Source: Lyophyllum atratum (Eukaryota > Basidiomycota > Agaricomycetes > Agaricales > Lyophyllaceae). From it: a stretch of 64,000 nucleotides of DNA. Numbering within the stretch: the first letter of the stretch is position 1; each line of letters starts with the position of its first letter. Both the position numbers and the translations under genes were made by a program. The notes below the pieces were generated by a model. The model saw only the letters and a program-made list of their open reading frames with translations, made no database searches and had not been told where the DNA came from. The DNA lies in assembly GCA_014905825.1 (NCBI GenBank), contig JACGCN010000018.1, positions 310,001 to 374,000 of the forward strand. The letters run 5' to 3'. This document shows positions 14,520 through 24,450 of the stretch, piece after piece.

Positions 14520-16438
14520 ATGGCTATTCTTCCTCAGCTAGAGACCCTTACGAGTGACCCTCGCTTCTTTGGTACGTCTTGACGCTTCGACTTGTTTGCA
14601 TCCATATCTGATGACGTTGCAGCCCAGATACCGCCTAGCAGTTTGCGCACGCGGGCAAAACTAGGATGTTTCAGTGGCGATGCATCTGAGTATGTCATGA
14701 AGGCAGCATCGTCCGTTTTAGGCGCAGACTTTGAGTTCAATCCACCAACGGTTATTGACGACTCAGAGCCCACCGGTCTAGCCATCTATGACACGCTAAC
14801 TAAAGTAAGACTTGTTTGACGTTCTAGCTGAAGTCATTTATTGACAAGTCACGGGTAGATACTCCCAGCTCGGTCACCACAATCGATGTTCTTCTGGAGA
14901 ACGTTTGGCCGATGCTTCGCCTCTATGCTCGACACTGCAGAATTTCCCATTTCCTCGCAAATATCCTTTCTCACCTTTGTCTATGCCCGGATACTTGGAA
15001 TGATGGGTCCTCTGGAGTCTACCGGCCCTGGAACGCTCATGACGTTCGACGGTAGTCCAGTGGAGTTAAGCTGGGTAATTCCCAGTAATGGCAGCTCGGG
15101 CCAAGGCAACGCTGGCCGACAGCTGAGGTTTGCCATTGAGCCTATGTGAGTTCCTTGCCGCATTCCCAATTCAAACCTCAGCAGCTGATCTGTTCTCAGC
15201 GATCCGCGGTCAGGACGCTTGCTTCGCGGGAGCGACGTTCTCAGATATCTTACATCTCCGAAAGGTGGCCTAGGTCTCGTGAGGTGTGAACAGAACAGTC
15301 TAGACTGGTCTATGATCACGCAAAGTTTTTTGTACCCTGATGAAGACCGGATCGATTCCGGGAAACGGTTTTTCCTGGGTGAGTCTATATCTCTTCAGCC
15401 CTGAGATACCGGCGGCCTGATAGACTTTATTTAGGCTTTGACTTCTCGCGTTCAGGTGATATAGTCCTGAAGACATACTATCTCCCTAGCATTCGGCCGA
15501 CATCCACGGATTTCGTGCCTCATCCGAAATCCCCGCGTGTGAAGCTTTGGGATGTCGACTACAGACCTTTGCGCGGTCTGCTGACCTGCCTTGATCCCAC
15601 GTTGATGACATCGCTCGACATGTTGATATCATACGTCGAGGATGTGGATATGCCTGCCAAGCCCAGAATTCAAATCCTCTCCATGGATTGTGTCCGCAAT
15701 GAAGCAAACAGGCTGAAAGTGCGTTCACTCACACCCGCCCATTGCATGTCTGTTGATGGCTTCGATGCAGCTGTATTGCCGTCCGACTGAGGGCAGTTCC
15801 TGGTCTGATGCCCGATGCGCTTTCACATTGGGTGGAAGGCTTGACTCGCCGAAAATGGAGCGCGCGCTAGGTCGCCTGGAGGTGCTGTGGAACCTCCTCT
15901 TCCCCTTCGCCGATTCACGCAGCAATCGCGATCTCGATTTCGCCTTCCAACTTGGCCAATCCCGTAGTCATCACAAGAAAGACTGTCATCGCGGCAGCTC
16001 TGATCACCCTACTGGTGGTTTACTGTATTATTATTCGCTCGTTCCTGGTAGTGACATGGTCCTACCCAAGGTGTACCTTCCAGTCGCGTCAGTTCCCCAT
16101 TTATCTCTTATTGCTTCCACGAGCTCACCTGATCGTGATATACAGTCGCTATTGCCCGAATGATCTCGTCATCGCCCAAGCACTGGAGGAGTTCCATGCG
16201 ATTGATGGGCGGGGGACAGGAGAGCAGGGTTGGGTCTCTCAAGAGGTCTCTGCCGCTTAGTGAGTTTATCTACAGCCGCTCGTACAGGACACAGCTGACC
16301 TGATTTACTTGTCCTAGCAACCACCGCGAATTGAGCGAGAGAAGCGGTATCCACACTTACGTTACATTCGCCCTCAAGAAGAATTATGAGTGGGAGTTGA
16401 CCAGTTACTTCTCCCCCGAGGTTTGGGAGTCTTTCTGA
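14520..16438 (+). CDS. DMATS-type aromatic (indole) prenyltransferase
   Basis: Fungal ABBA-fold prenyltransferase, which moves a dimethylallyl (or longer) group from its diphosphate onto an aromatic acceptor such as tryptophan or an indole metabolite. About eight exons splice in frame to roughly 500 aa. Family landmarks in order: an FFWRTFGRCFASML segment; GPLESTG then MTFDGSPVELSWV, the acceptor-binding E/W region; RFAIEP|IDPRSG; FDFSRSGDIVLKTYYLP, a basic diphosphate-binding strand; LYCRPTEGSSW; FTLGGRLD; TGGLLYYYSLVPG; LPKVYLPV|ARY; DLVIAQALEEF; and the C-terminal THVTFAL-type strand (HTYVTFALKKNYEWELTSY). It ends WESF. No P450, PKS or NRPS is seen within the window. Acceptor unknown. Confidence 0.87.
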
Positions 16439-16485
16439 TTGCGTTTTCACTCCTTTTTGTATCCATAGCCCTATTCCACCCCTTC

Positions 16486-16560
16486 ACCTACTAACATAAT
16501 ACCTACTAACATAATATCTACTAACATAATACCTACTAACATAATATCTACTACCATAAT
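16486..16560 (+). repeat. 15-bp minisatellite, five units
   Basis: Five head-to-tail copies of a 15-bp unit, ACCTACTAACATAAT and its variant with A(T)CTACTA, run from 16486 to 16560. They begin 48 bp after the prenyltransferase stop codon. Four units contain TACTAAC and the last has TACTACC. Confidence 0.95.
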
Positions 16561-16708
16561 CGCCGGACAGCTTTTGACTACTAATTCATTATTCGCTTGC
16601 GTATTACTTGTAGATAGACACTACTATACTTGTATTCATAACAGAAATATCATATCGCCTACCTATTATTCTACGCAACGTTACATTAGTCTTCAACACA
16701 CGCCGAGA

Positions 16709-17313
16709 TCAGGCTCTCGAAAGATCCACAACAAGTTTCCTGGCTTCTGTATCCGTCATTTCGCACCTACCAACAAGCTCTGCGATGGCCGAACGAGCGA
16801 TGGTCTTGACAGTTCGATGGTCGATGGGATCTCGACACAAGCGGCTCTCGTAGGTGACCGTGACGATATCCTTGAACCATTCAATTGGCTCTACCTTCCA
16901 CGGTTGTTCGAGGGTCTGTGCCTTCAGCAGGTTCCACATCTTCTGCTTCGACTCCTCATACTCCTCGTCCAATCTGTGCGCGCCCGACTTGAGGAGCTTT
17001 CCTCGAGTTGCGGTAATACACGCGACGCCCTGCGGGTACATGCCATATTTCTGGAAAGCGCCCTTGCTGCGAACCCACCAATCGTCCATGTCCGTCTCAT
17101 GCTCGAGACCGGTAATGGCGAGGACGATTGGGACCTTGCTGCGGCAAATTATCTCGTGAAAGAGGCGCCAGTTCTTGTGTGCAGCCTCTTTGATCCTGGG
17201 GCCGCGCATGCAGAATACCAACAAATTAACGCCTGTGTCGAGGGATTTCAGGAGACGGAAGAGTTGGACGATAGCTTTCTGTTTTGGCATGGTGCCCTGC
17301 TCGCCCTCGTCCT
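16709..17313 (-). pseudogene. P-loop GTPase family protein, 5' truncated
   Basis: The open frame matches the C-terminal two thirds of the AIG1/Era-like 'G domain' proteins that are expanded in Agaricomycetes. Visible landmarks are DEGEQGTMPKQKAI after switch II, GVNLLVFCMRGPRIKE, VPIVLAITGLEHE (a G4-like region), MDDWWVRSKGAF, ACITATRGK (G5-like) and a WFKDIVTVTY end. The exon begins at an acceptor-like CCATAG at 17313. The exons with the Walker A P-loop and G3 motif should lie at higher coordinates, but there the sequence is the left edge of the 1.8-kb duplicated segment and no such exon is found. The gene therefore appears cut off by that rearrangement. Confidence 0.6.
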
Positions 17314-17319
17314 ATGGAC

Positions 17320-19130
17320 TGCATCACGTACCGCATGCACATGGGCAAAGAACGAGTGATGCATGCTAGGAGGGCCGTAGATCAGGAATATCCTTCTGGG
17401 TCTCATTAGTGCAACATTAGTGCCAGTATTACCGACTTCCTAGTACCATGTATGTTCTCGGACAGCAGGCTCGTTTATCGAGAGTCAACACTTGACCTAT
17501 TAGTGAAAAATCCTACGTCTCATAGCGTATTCCTTTGCAGTTTCTTCGGGTCTGGTTGAATTGTTCTCTCTTAAGCAACTTCAAGTTGTATCTGGCAGTG
17601 CTACTCATCCGGACTGATTCGGAGGAAGAGAAGGGAAGGGGAGTGACTGTGACGTAACCTCACGTTGCGGCGCGTTCGTGACATAACTTTTATATTGATC
17701 GGACTCAGAGAGGAGACTATCACACTTGGTGAGCATAGCTATAAGCTCTGCGTCGGAGGGCACCTCGGCCTACTCCGTCTCGGTGATGAGAGTGTGATTC
17801 GCAACTCATACACTTAGCTTGCTTTTTGTTTTCGTCGCGTCGCATCCTCCTAGTTCAGCGACACATCATCGGATTTAAATTTGTTTTCGCAGTCTATCTC
17901 GTCCCGCAGTCTACCGTCGTTCTCGCATCTCGCATTTCGCGTCTCTCGCTGTTCTAGTCCTCTAGCACACGGTCTTGCACCTATTCCTGCCCATATCGTC
18001 ATGGGCCCCAGCAACAAGCCGACAATGCCTTTGCCCGCCGCATCAGCCGTATCCGCTGGCGCTACAGCCGCATCCACCACATCAAACTTAGCTGCTACTG
18101 ATACAGCACCTTTTACCGCCATGTTGGCGCCACTGACGACGCTATTGCAATCGAAGGATGTGCAATCCATCGAGGCATTTTTAAATACTATCTCGAGAAC
18201 TCCTGAAGGCGCGTTGCTTGGGTTATTATGGAACTCTGCCATGGACGAAGGGCTTCGGATGGGATCGGTGAAGTTAGAGGAGAGGTTTGAGGATGGTCAG
18301 AAGATTGGGTACCATGAGGGGTACAATGCCGGCTTCGATGAAGGGAGCAGGAGTGGCATCGAGCAAGGAAAAGCAGAGGGTCTTGAAGAAGGAAGGCAGA
18401 GCGGTGTTGAGGAAGGACAGGTGGAGGGAAGAAGGACTGGGATGTACGAGGGGCGCCAGCTGTCCAAGGAGTCCGCACAACATAACGATGCTGATGCTGT
18501 GGTGCAGGTGTCCCTCCCTACAGTGCCGATAGCACCGTCGAACATAATGTGCGATTCTGGGACCCAAACGAGTGGAGATTCACAAACGTTTGGAAAATTG
18601 ATTTCTTACCGACAGGCGAGACGCACCCGGGGATCCTTGCTGTATGGCTTCCCGCTCGACGAAAAGGGTTCAATGCAATGTGGCGAAAAACTCCTTCCTA
18701 TAGATCCTGAATTGACTGGCCAAGAACGCAGGAGGGCGATGCTCCGCCAATTTCCTCTCATTTCTGAACACGTTCGCACTATATGCGATCCCGTATGGCC
18801 CATGGACAGGACCGAAGTCGGACTTGGTTGGACCGGTCGCCAACAGCATACACTTCTTGTCCTTGTAGCTTGTACTCGCCGTAATGACGAGCTTATTCCC
18901 CAGGGCGAGGTGTTGCAGCAGTTGAAGGACATCATGATGAATGAAGGGTATGAGAAAGAGCCAGGGTGGTTTGTTGTGTTGAGATAGAGCAGGTAAGTGC
19001 GATTGTTCCTTGGAACATCTTCGTTTATCTGACGGACTATCGATGTGGTAGATTCCATATTCTCTTCGCGGACAATGTATCCATTATATCTGTACTCGTA
19101 CCCCTGGTCATTCTCAATTGCAATACCCTA
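17320..19130 (+). repeat. Segmental duplication, copy A
   Basis: Direct repeat of about 1.8 kb, matching 20282-22065 with scattered substitutions and short indels. It starts at GCATCACGTACC and ends just after AATTGCAATACCCTA. It contains an intact copy of the Gly-periodic protein gene plus about 680 bp upstream. Copy-specific differences show the duplication is not a recent assembly artefact. Confidence 0.9.
18001..18987 (+). CDS. Gly-periodic helical protein, intact copy
   Basis: Single-exon 328-residue protein of unknown function. The N-terminal 45 residues are Ala/Thr/Ser rich. A central helical tract (about residues 80-155) carries Gly roughly every four residues with Glu in between (GYNAGFDEG, GKAEGLEEG, GVEEGQVEGRRTG), similar in style to the periodic motif of Yae1-type proteins; homology is not claimed. 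The C-terminal 130 residues look globular (RGSLLYGFPLD, VRTICDPVWP, QHTLLVLVACTRRNDELIP, EPGWFVVLR). The ATG at 18001 is chosen because the second copy has the same start and upstream homology diverges in frame. No signal peptide or TM is seen. Possibly a lineage-specific accessory gene. Confidence 0.7.
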   Translation: MGPSNKPTMPLPAASAVSAGATAASTTSNLAATDTAPFTAMLAPLTTLLQSKDVQSIEAFLNTISRTPEGALLGLLWNSAMDEGLRMGSVKLEERFEDGQKIGYHEGYNAGFDEGSRSGIEQGKAEGLEEGRQSGVEEGQVEGRRTGMYEGRQLSKESAQHNDADAVVQVSLPTVPIAPSNIMCDSGTQTSGDSQTFGKLISYRQARRTRGSLLYGFPLDEKGSMQCGEKLLPIDPELTGQERRRAMLRQFPLISEHVRTICDPVWPMDRTEVGLGWTGRQQHTLLVLVACTRRNDELIPQGEVLQQLKDIMMNEGYEKEPGWFVVLR

Positions 19131-19278
19131 TTTGCCTCAACTCCAAATCGTACGCACTGAATCGTGCTTCAATGAGGTGAGCGGTGCCACATGAGGTAAC
19201 TAATAAAGTATTATGAAAGTATCTCGAGCGCACCAGTCACTGTGTCTGAGACGCCAAGGGAGATCGCGGGGCTCAGGT

Positions 19279-19640
19279 CTTGGAGGCACGAGTCCCTACG
19301 GCTTGTGAGCGAATACTTGGATGTATTTCTACCCCCCTGAGGCCCCTCGGTAAGCACGTTGCCCGATCGTTGAAGCGTGCGCTCACTCCTCTCGTAGTTT
19401 TGCTCTGCCGCGTGTCCATTGTCCCGACGACGTCCATTTACGACGCTTCGTTCTGCGGCCTCCTCTTCATCCTTCTAGAAGATTATCCCTACGTCCATAA
19501 GCACGCCTTCTCGCTCGCTCTCTCTCAAACCGGCTTGACCTTTATCTCGCTTTGGATCGGGAACCTCCTCGGTGTGGCTGTCTACATTGGCTACTTCGAA
19601 CCCGCCTACAGGATCGCGCAAAAGCGTCTATTCATGACCG
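19279..19640 (+). pseudogene. MFS transporter remnant
   Basis: A frame with a membrane-transporter feel: [16 protein letters not shown], then LLFILLEDYPYVHKHAF and LSQTGLTFISLWIGNLLGV, as in the second half of drug:H+ antiporter-type MFS proteins (loop plus TM7-TM8). There is no N-terminal half, and the frame loses resemblance after EPAYRIAQK. It lies between the two duplicated copies and is taken to be debris. Confidence 0.45.
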
Positions 19641-19879
19641 TGGAATGGCGAAGCGAGACCTGTCATCGTCTGCTAATACGACATCAGTCCCCAAGGCGTC
19701 CAGGCTTTCTTCAACACTGTTACGAGATTGCTTGCATCAGTACACGGCGCAAACGTCGTCAGTGGAAAGGTACCTTGGCGTGTTCATCATGCAACGACAC
19801 TACCGAGAACACATATACCAATCAAAACCATCAAAACCGAAATGCCCCAGGCCTCTGGCGTTCTCTGTCGTAAATGTGA

Positions 19880-20371
19880 GTCGGTATTGGTATTCACCCG
19901 CGATCAACGGCACAAACGACAACCATCCGCTCGGAAGACCATATGTATTGGTACGAGTTCCAGGAGTCGGAACAGGCGGCGCGAAAGCTGATCCTTGACC
20001 ATTGCGTGTGAGCACCATGGATTATGGACAAGAAGATGTGGCTCTCGGAGATAGCGTCGAAAATGGCCAGCTACTACGAAATGGAGTCATCATCGGAGAA
20101 GTATGCATCAGATGCGCGAGGAACAGGAGCGAGGCAGCACGAGAAAATCGTGGTTGAATACGACACGGAATCGTCTTCGGAGAGGTATCGCGAGTCCGAG
20201 AGGCGTGGATTTGAGCCAAGATGGGATGGAGGATATGGCGGCGGATTCGGCTTCTCCTCGATCTCCGGCTTCATCTACGATTGCATCACGTACCCCATGC
20301 ACATGGGCAAGGAACGAGTGATGCATGCTAGGAGGGCCGTAGATCAGGAATATCCTGCTGGGTTTCATTAG
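19880..20371 (+). pseudogene. Open frame of unknown type interrupted by TGA
   Basis: One frame runs from about 19880 through YWYEFQESEQAARKLILDHC, then has a TGA at 20009-20011, then continues in the same frame as WIMDKKMWLSEIASKMA and a Ser/Glu-rich, Gly-rich tail to the stop at 20371 (EYPAGFH). Composition on both sides looks coding. The last 90 bp overlap the left edge of duplication copy B and recur at copy A without their upstream part. I do not recognise the family. Confidence 0.35.
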
Positions 20372-22065
20372 TGCAGCATTAGCGCCAGAATTACCGACTT
20401 CCTAGTTCCATGTATGTTCTCGGACAGCAGGCTCGTTTATCTAGAGTCAATACTTAACCTATTAGTGAGATTTCTTACGATTCCTTTGTTCCTTCGGGGC
20501 TGACTGAAGTGTTCTCTTAGGCAACTTGTATCGGGCAGTACTACTCATCCGGACTGATTCGGAGGAAGAGAAGAAGAGGGGGGTGACTGTGACGTAACCT
20601 CACGTTGCGGCGTGTTCGTGACATGATTTCTATATTGAGACTCAGAGAGGAGACTATCACACTTGGTGAGCATAGCTATAGGCTCTGCGTCGGAGGGCAC
20701 CTCGGCCTACTCCCTCTTGGTGATGAGAGTGTGATTCGCAACGCACACACTTAGCTTGCTTCTTGTTTTCGTCGCGTCGCATCCTCCAAGTCCAGTCGAT
20801 CCGTCGTCGGATTTGTTTTCGCATTCGAACATCGTCCAGCAGTCCACCCTCGTTCTCGCATCTCGCGTCTCGCATTTCTCGCAGTTTTATCTCTAGTATA
20901 CAATCTTGGCACGGATTTCTGCCCATATCGTCATGGGTCCCAGCAACAAGGCGGCAGTGCCTTTGCCCGCCACACCAGCCGTATTCGCTGGCGCTACAGC
21001 CGCATCCACCACATCAAACTTTGCCGCTACTGATATAGCACCTTTTACCACCACGTTGGCATCACTGACGACGCTATTGCAATCGAAGGATGTGCAATCC
21101 ATCGAGGCATTTTTAAATACTATCTCGAGAACTCCTGAAGGCGCGTTGCTTGGGTTATTATGGAACTCTGCCATGGACGAAGGGCTTCGGATGGGATCGG
21201 TGAAGTTAGAGGAGAGGTTTGAGGATGGTCAGAAGATTGGGTACCATGAAGGGTACAATGACGGCTTCGATGAAGGGAGCAGGAGTGGCATCGCGAGCAA
21301 GGAAAAGCAGAGGGTCTTGAAAAAGGAAGGCAGAGCGGCGTCGAGGAAGGACAGGTGGAGGGAAGAAGGACTGGGATGTACGAGGGGCGCCAGCTGGCCA
21401 AGGAGTCCGCACAACATAGCGATGCTGATGCTGTGGTGCCGGTGTCCCTCCCTACAGTGCCGGTAGCACCGTCGAACATCATGTGCGATTCTGGGACCCA
21501 AACGAGCCGAGATTCACGAACGGTTGGAAAATTGATTTCTTACCGACAGGCGAGACGCACCCGGGGATCCTTGCTGTATGGCTTCCCGCTCGACGAAAAG
21601 GGTTCAATGCAATGTGGCGAAAAACTCCTTCCGATAGATCCTGAATTGACTGGCGACGCACGCGAGACGGCCGAGGTCCGCCGATTTCCTCTCATTTTTA
21701 GATACCTTCGCACTGTATGCGATCCTGTATGGCCCACGGACAGGACCGAAGTCGAAGTTGGTTGGACCGGTCACGAACAGCATACACTCCTTGCTCTTGT
21801 AGCTTGTACTCGCCGTAATGACGAGCTTATTCCCCAGGGCGAGGTGTTGCAGAAGTTGAAAGACATCATGGCGAATGAAGGGTATGAAGAAGAGCCAGGC
21901 TGGTTTGTTGTGTTGACATAGAGCAGGTAAGTGCGATTGTTCTTTGGAACATCTTCATTTGTCTGAAGGACTATCGATGTGGCAGATTCCACATTCTCTT
22001 CACGGCCAATGTATCTATTATACCTGTACTCGTACCCCTGGTCACCTCTCAATTGCAATACCCTA
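20282..22065 (+). repeat. Segmental duplication, copy B
   Basis: Second copy of the 1.8-kb direct repeat (see 17320-19130), offset about 2.9 kb. It is slightly shorter than copy A because of small deletions upstream of the gene. Divergence is high in parts of the non-coding flank and low in the coding centre. Confidence 0.9.
20933..21921 (+). pseudogene. Gly-periodic helical protein, frameshifted copy
   Basis: Paralogue of the gene at 18001-18987 with the same start and stop context. Within the Gly-periodic tract the sequence at 21291-21296 reads TCGCGA where copy A has TCGA. This 2-bp gain shifts the frame, so translation from the ATG leaves the family sequence after SGIA. Downstream the original frame stays open to the TAG at 21921, with many conservative differences. 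This is either a recent pseudogene or two separate reading frames. Confidence 0.75.
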
Positions 22066-22378
22066 CATCGTCTCACTTCATGTTGTGTCACCACACTGCA
22101 CACCACTCCATTGCGCATTTGGCGCGAAGTGGTTGACTGTGGTCTGAAGCTTAGCACCGACGTCTACGCAACATGTCAGGACTTACGGACAAAACTTAAC
22201 TCGCAATAAAATGAAATTCATGCGGATGTCAACGACTTCGTTTGGTAATTATAAAAATTCTAAACCTGAAGAAAGTAGTACATAATGCATAAACAGCCAG
22301 TTGATGATGCGAATTTTGTCCTGTGGAACTCCAATATCGATACGTTGACCAAACCTAACAGCAAGAAGCTCTTCAAGC

Positions 22379-22999
22379 TTAAGGCTCGTCCATCCCGACA
22401 AAACCTTCCATGCCGCTCACGATACCACCAACCACCCCATTCGAGGCCTCTTCCGCGACCTTCTCAACCTTAACGTGGTCGTATCCCTCCCCTGAAAGCA
22501 TCGCCTTAACAGCTGGACCTGACTCCTTCGCTGCAACCGAGGACAGACTCGCAGGCGGCACGTACTGCCTCACTGCAACCGCAATCGCCGAAGCCAGCTC
22601 CTTCGGCGGCATCCCAAGCGCCCGCGCCAAAGCATTGATTCTATCCTCGACACTCTCTTCTTTTCCTTTTCCCATTCTGGACCGGCCCTTCCCTTTCGAA
22701 AACCCCTCCCCGTTCCCCTGCGTATGGGGTGTCTGCATTTGTGGTGGACGCCGTCCCAACGCGAGATTCCACCAGCCGCCGACTTCGGTTTTGTACTGCA
22801 GGGCGCGATAAGAGTAATATGCGGCGAGGAGCGTGGTGAGGATCACGAGGAGGTAGATGAGCCTGTTGAGACGCGTATGGGTGAGTGGTGCGGAGACGGG
22901 TTTCATAGGTTTGGAGGTGCGGGGTGGTGGTAGGTTGTTGGCGGTTGCGGTCGATGAGCCCGACGTTGTGCGTTTCCTCATAGATGGAGCCTCGGACAT
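22379..22999 (-). CDS. Single-pass membrane protein of unknown function
   Basis: Single-exon gene of 206 aa from the ATG at 22999 (MSEAPSMRKRT). The N-terminus is short, Ser/Pro rich and basic, followed by one TM helix (RLIYLLVILTTLLAAYYSY, about residues 45-63). A basic low-complexity stretch (GKGRSRMGKGK) and a predicted helical C-terminal domain follow (DRINALARALGMPPKELASA). It ends in a Gly/Val-rich segment. This suggests an organelle or ER membrane anchor with a soluble C-domain. I do not recognise a family. Coding bias and the clean start support a real gene. Confidence 0.6.
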   Translation of the reverse strand: MSEAPSMRKRTTSGSSTATANNLPPPRTSKPMKPVSAPLTHTRLNRLIYLLVILTTLLAAYYSYRALQYKTEVGGWWNLALGRRPPQMQTPHTQGNGEGFSKGKGRSRMGKGKEESVEDRINALARALGMPPKELASAIAVAVRQYVPPASLSSVAAKESGPAVKAMLSGEGYDHVKVEKVAEEASNGVVGGIVSGMEGFVGMDEP

Positions 23000-24062
23000 G
23001 GTTTCTGATTGATACAAAGGATATTGGATGAGGGTGCTTTCTGGAATGCTGCCAATGTGGGGGCGGTCTTTATAAAGTCAACATCTCGTGACGTCACTAA
23101 CTTGCACGACAAACGTCATTTCTCGGTTTGTTTGGCTATAGGCTACAAGCTAAATACGCGCCCACCTGTCGTGGATAGCGGCGGTCAAGCATTATAACTT
23201 TCAAGTAATAGTGCTTTGGCGAGTAACGGAAAAAGTGCGCAGTGAGTGAGGAATGAGCCAAAAAGCGCTTCAGTTCCCGGCGGAAGGGTGCGGGGCAGGA
23301 CCACCTGAATTACCGAGTTCATCGAAAAGACGGTGGTAGTGCGGGTTGCTGAACCGCGACTGCGGTGCTTGCTATCCTGCCACAAGGCGTTGTCGGAAAA
23401 CCAGGGCTCGGGAAGATAAAAAAGAATCATCGACAGCGTAAAAGCTGCAGGGGAAAAAATGAGAATCGGAATGGTAGATCGATAATTCGATCGCGACGCG
23501 AAGCTTGTATGCATCCGGGGTGAAACTTTAGTCTATCAGGCATTGGGAGTAAGCGAAACCCACCACACTTAAACAGTGATCAGTCCATGCCAATGGCCGT
23601 GTAAGCGCTAGGGTAGACTGTATCAAGGAAATCCTTCACTGAGTAAGACTTTACCGAACAAAAGTTTACGCACCTACATACCAGCCTGAGTTAGGAGATA
23701 AGCAAACATGCGATCTGGGCCGTCCGACCCTCGATATCTGGTTATCTTGTGTGAACGGTATTCGCATATCCATGAAGAGGGAAACCCGTAGGATTCGGGT
23801 CCGATAAAGTCGGTCTTGTCACCACAAATCAACGCTATTTATAACCTCCACTTTTGAGGTGTGCCTTGCTCATTTGGTACCCAAATTTACAGGTCATCTT
23901 TTCGCAATCGAATGGTCGAAGAGATGAATCTCCAGGGAGAACAACGCAACGACAGATGAGTGGCCTGCCTGCACCTTCCCTACGCTGGACCAAGAAGGGA
24001 GACAAAAGGTAAAAGGACGAGAAATAAAAAACATAACCTTGTTTAATCAAGATCACCATGTA
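23000..24062. other. Intergenic, nothing recognised
   Basis: No conserved exon was found on either strand in this kilobase. Confidence 0.5.
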
Positions 24063-24176
24063 GCTCGGACACTGGGACTCGAACCCAGCAGTGCTCAGTA
24101 GCATGGCGAAGCGCACGACGTGTATTACCACCAGCCTTGGTGTGGTTACAAGTACCCATACACCATGTCCGAGGCG
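24063..24176 (-). tRNA. tRNA-like sequence (tRNA gene with intron, or tRNA-derived element)
   Basis: Read on the minus strand, a perfect T arm (CTGGG-TTCGAGT-CCCAG) matches the Pol III B box. It is followed by TGTCCGA, which pairs with TCGGACA about 95 nt upstream as a 7-bp acceptor stem. The interior is too long for a plain tRNA, and no standard anticodon arm is obvious without assuming an intron or a long variable arm, so the isotype is not called. It could be an intron-containing tRNA, a degenerate tRNA or a SINE head. Confidence 0.35.
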
Positions 24177-24450
24177 ATAAATGTGGCGTAACTTATATGG
24201 AAGGCTGATGGTAGAAGGGAGCCTGCTTGCGTGGGCATCGTGTGGGAGCATGGATTCCAAATTCCTACAAACAGGTATTGAAGAAGCCAAAATGGGAACA
24301 CCATGGGCAATGGGCATGTCGGCCAGCGATACAGTGGTCCGGAATTTCTGTTAGAAGTAGGGGTGAGAAGACCGTAACCAGCGGGGCCGAGGGCCATGTA
24401 GCCAGGAAGCTCACCTTCATCCATTGCATCGTTCATCCCCTCCAGTCCGA

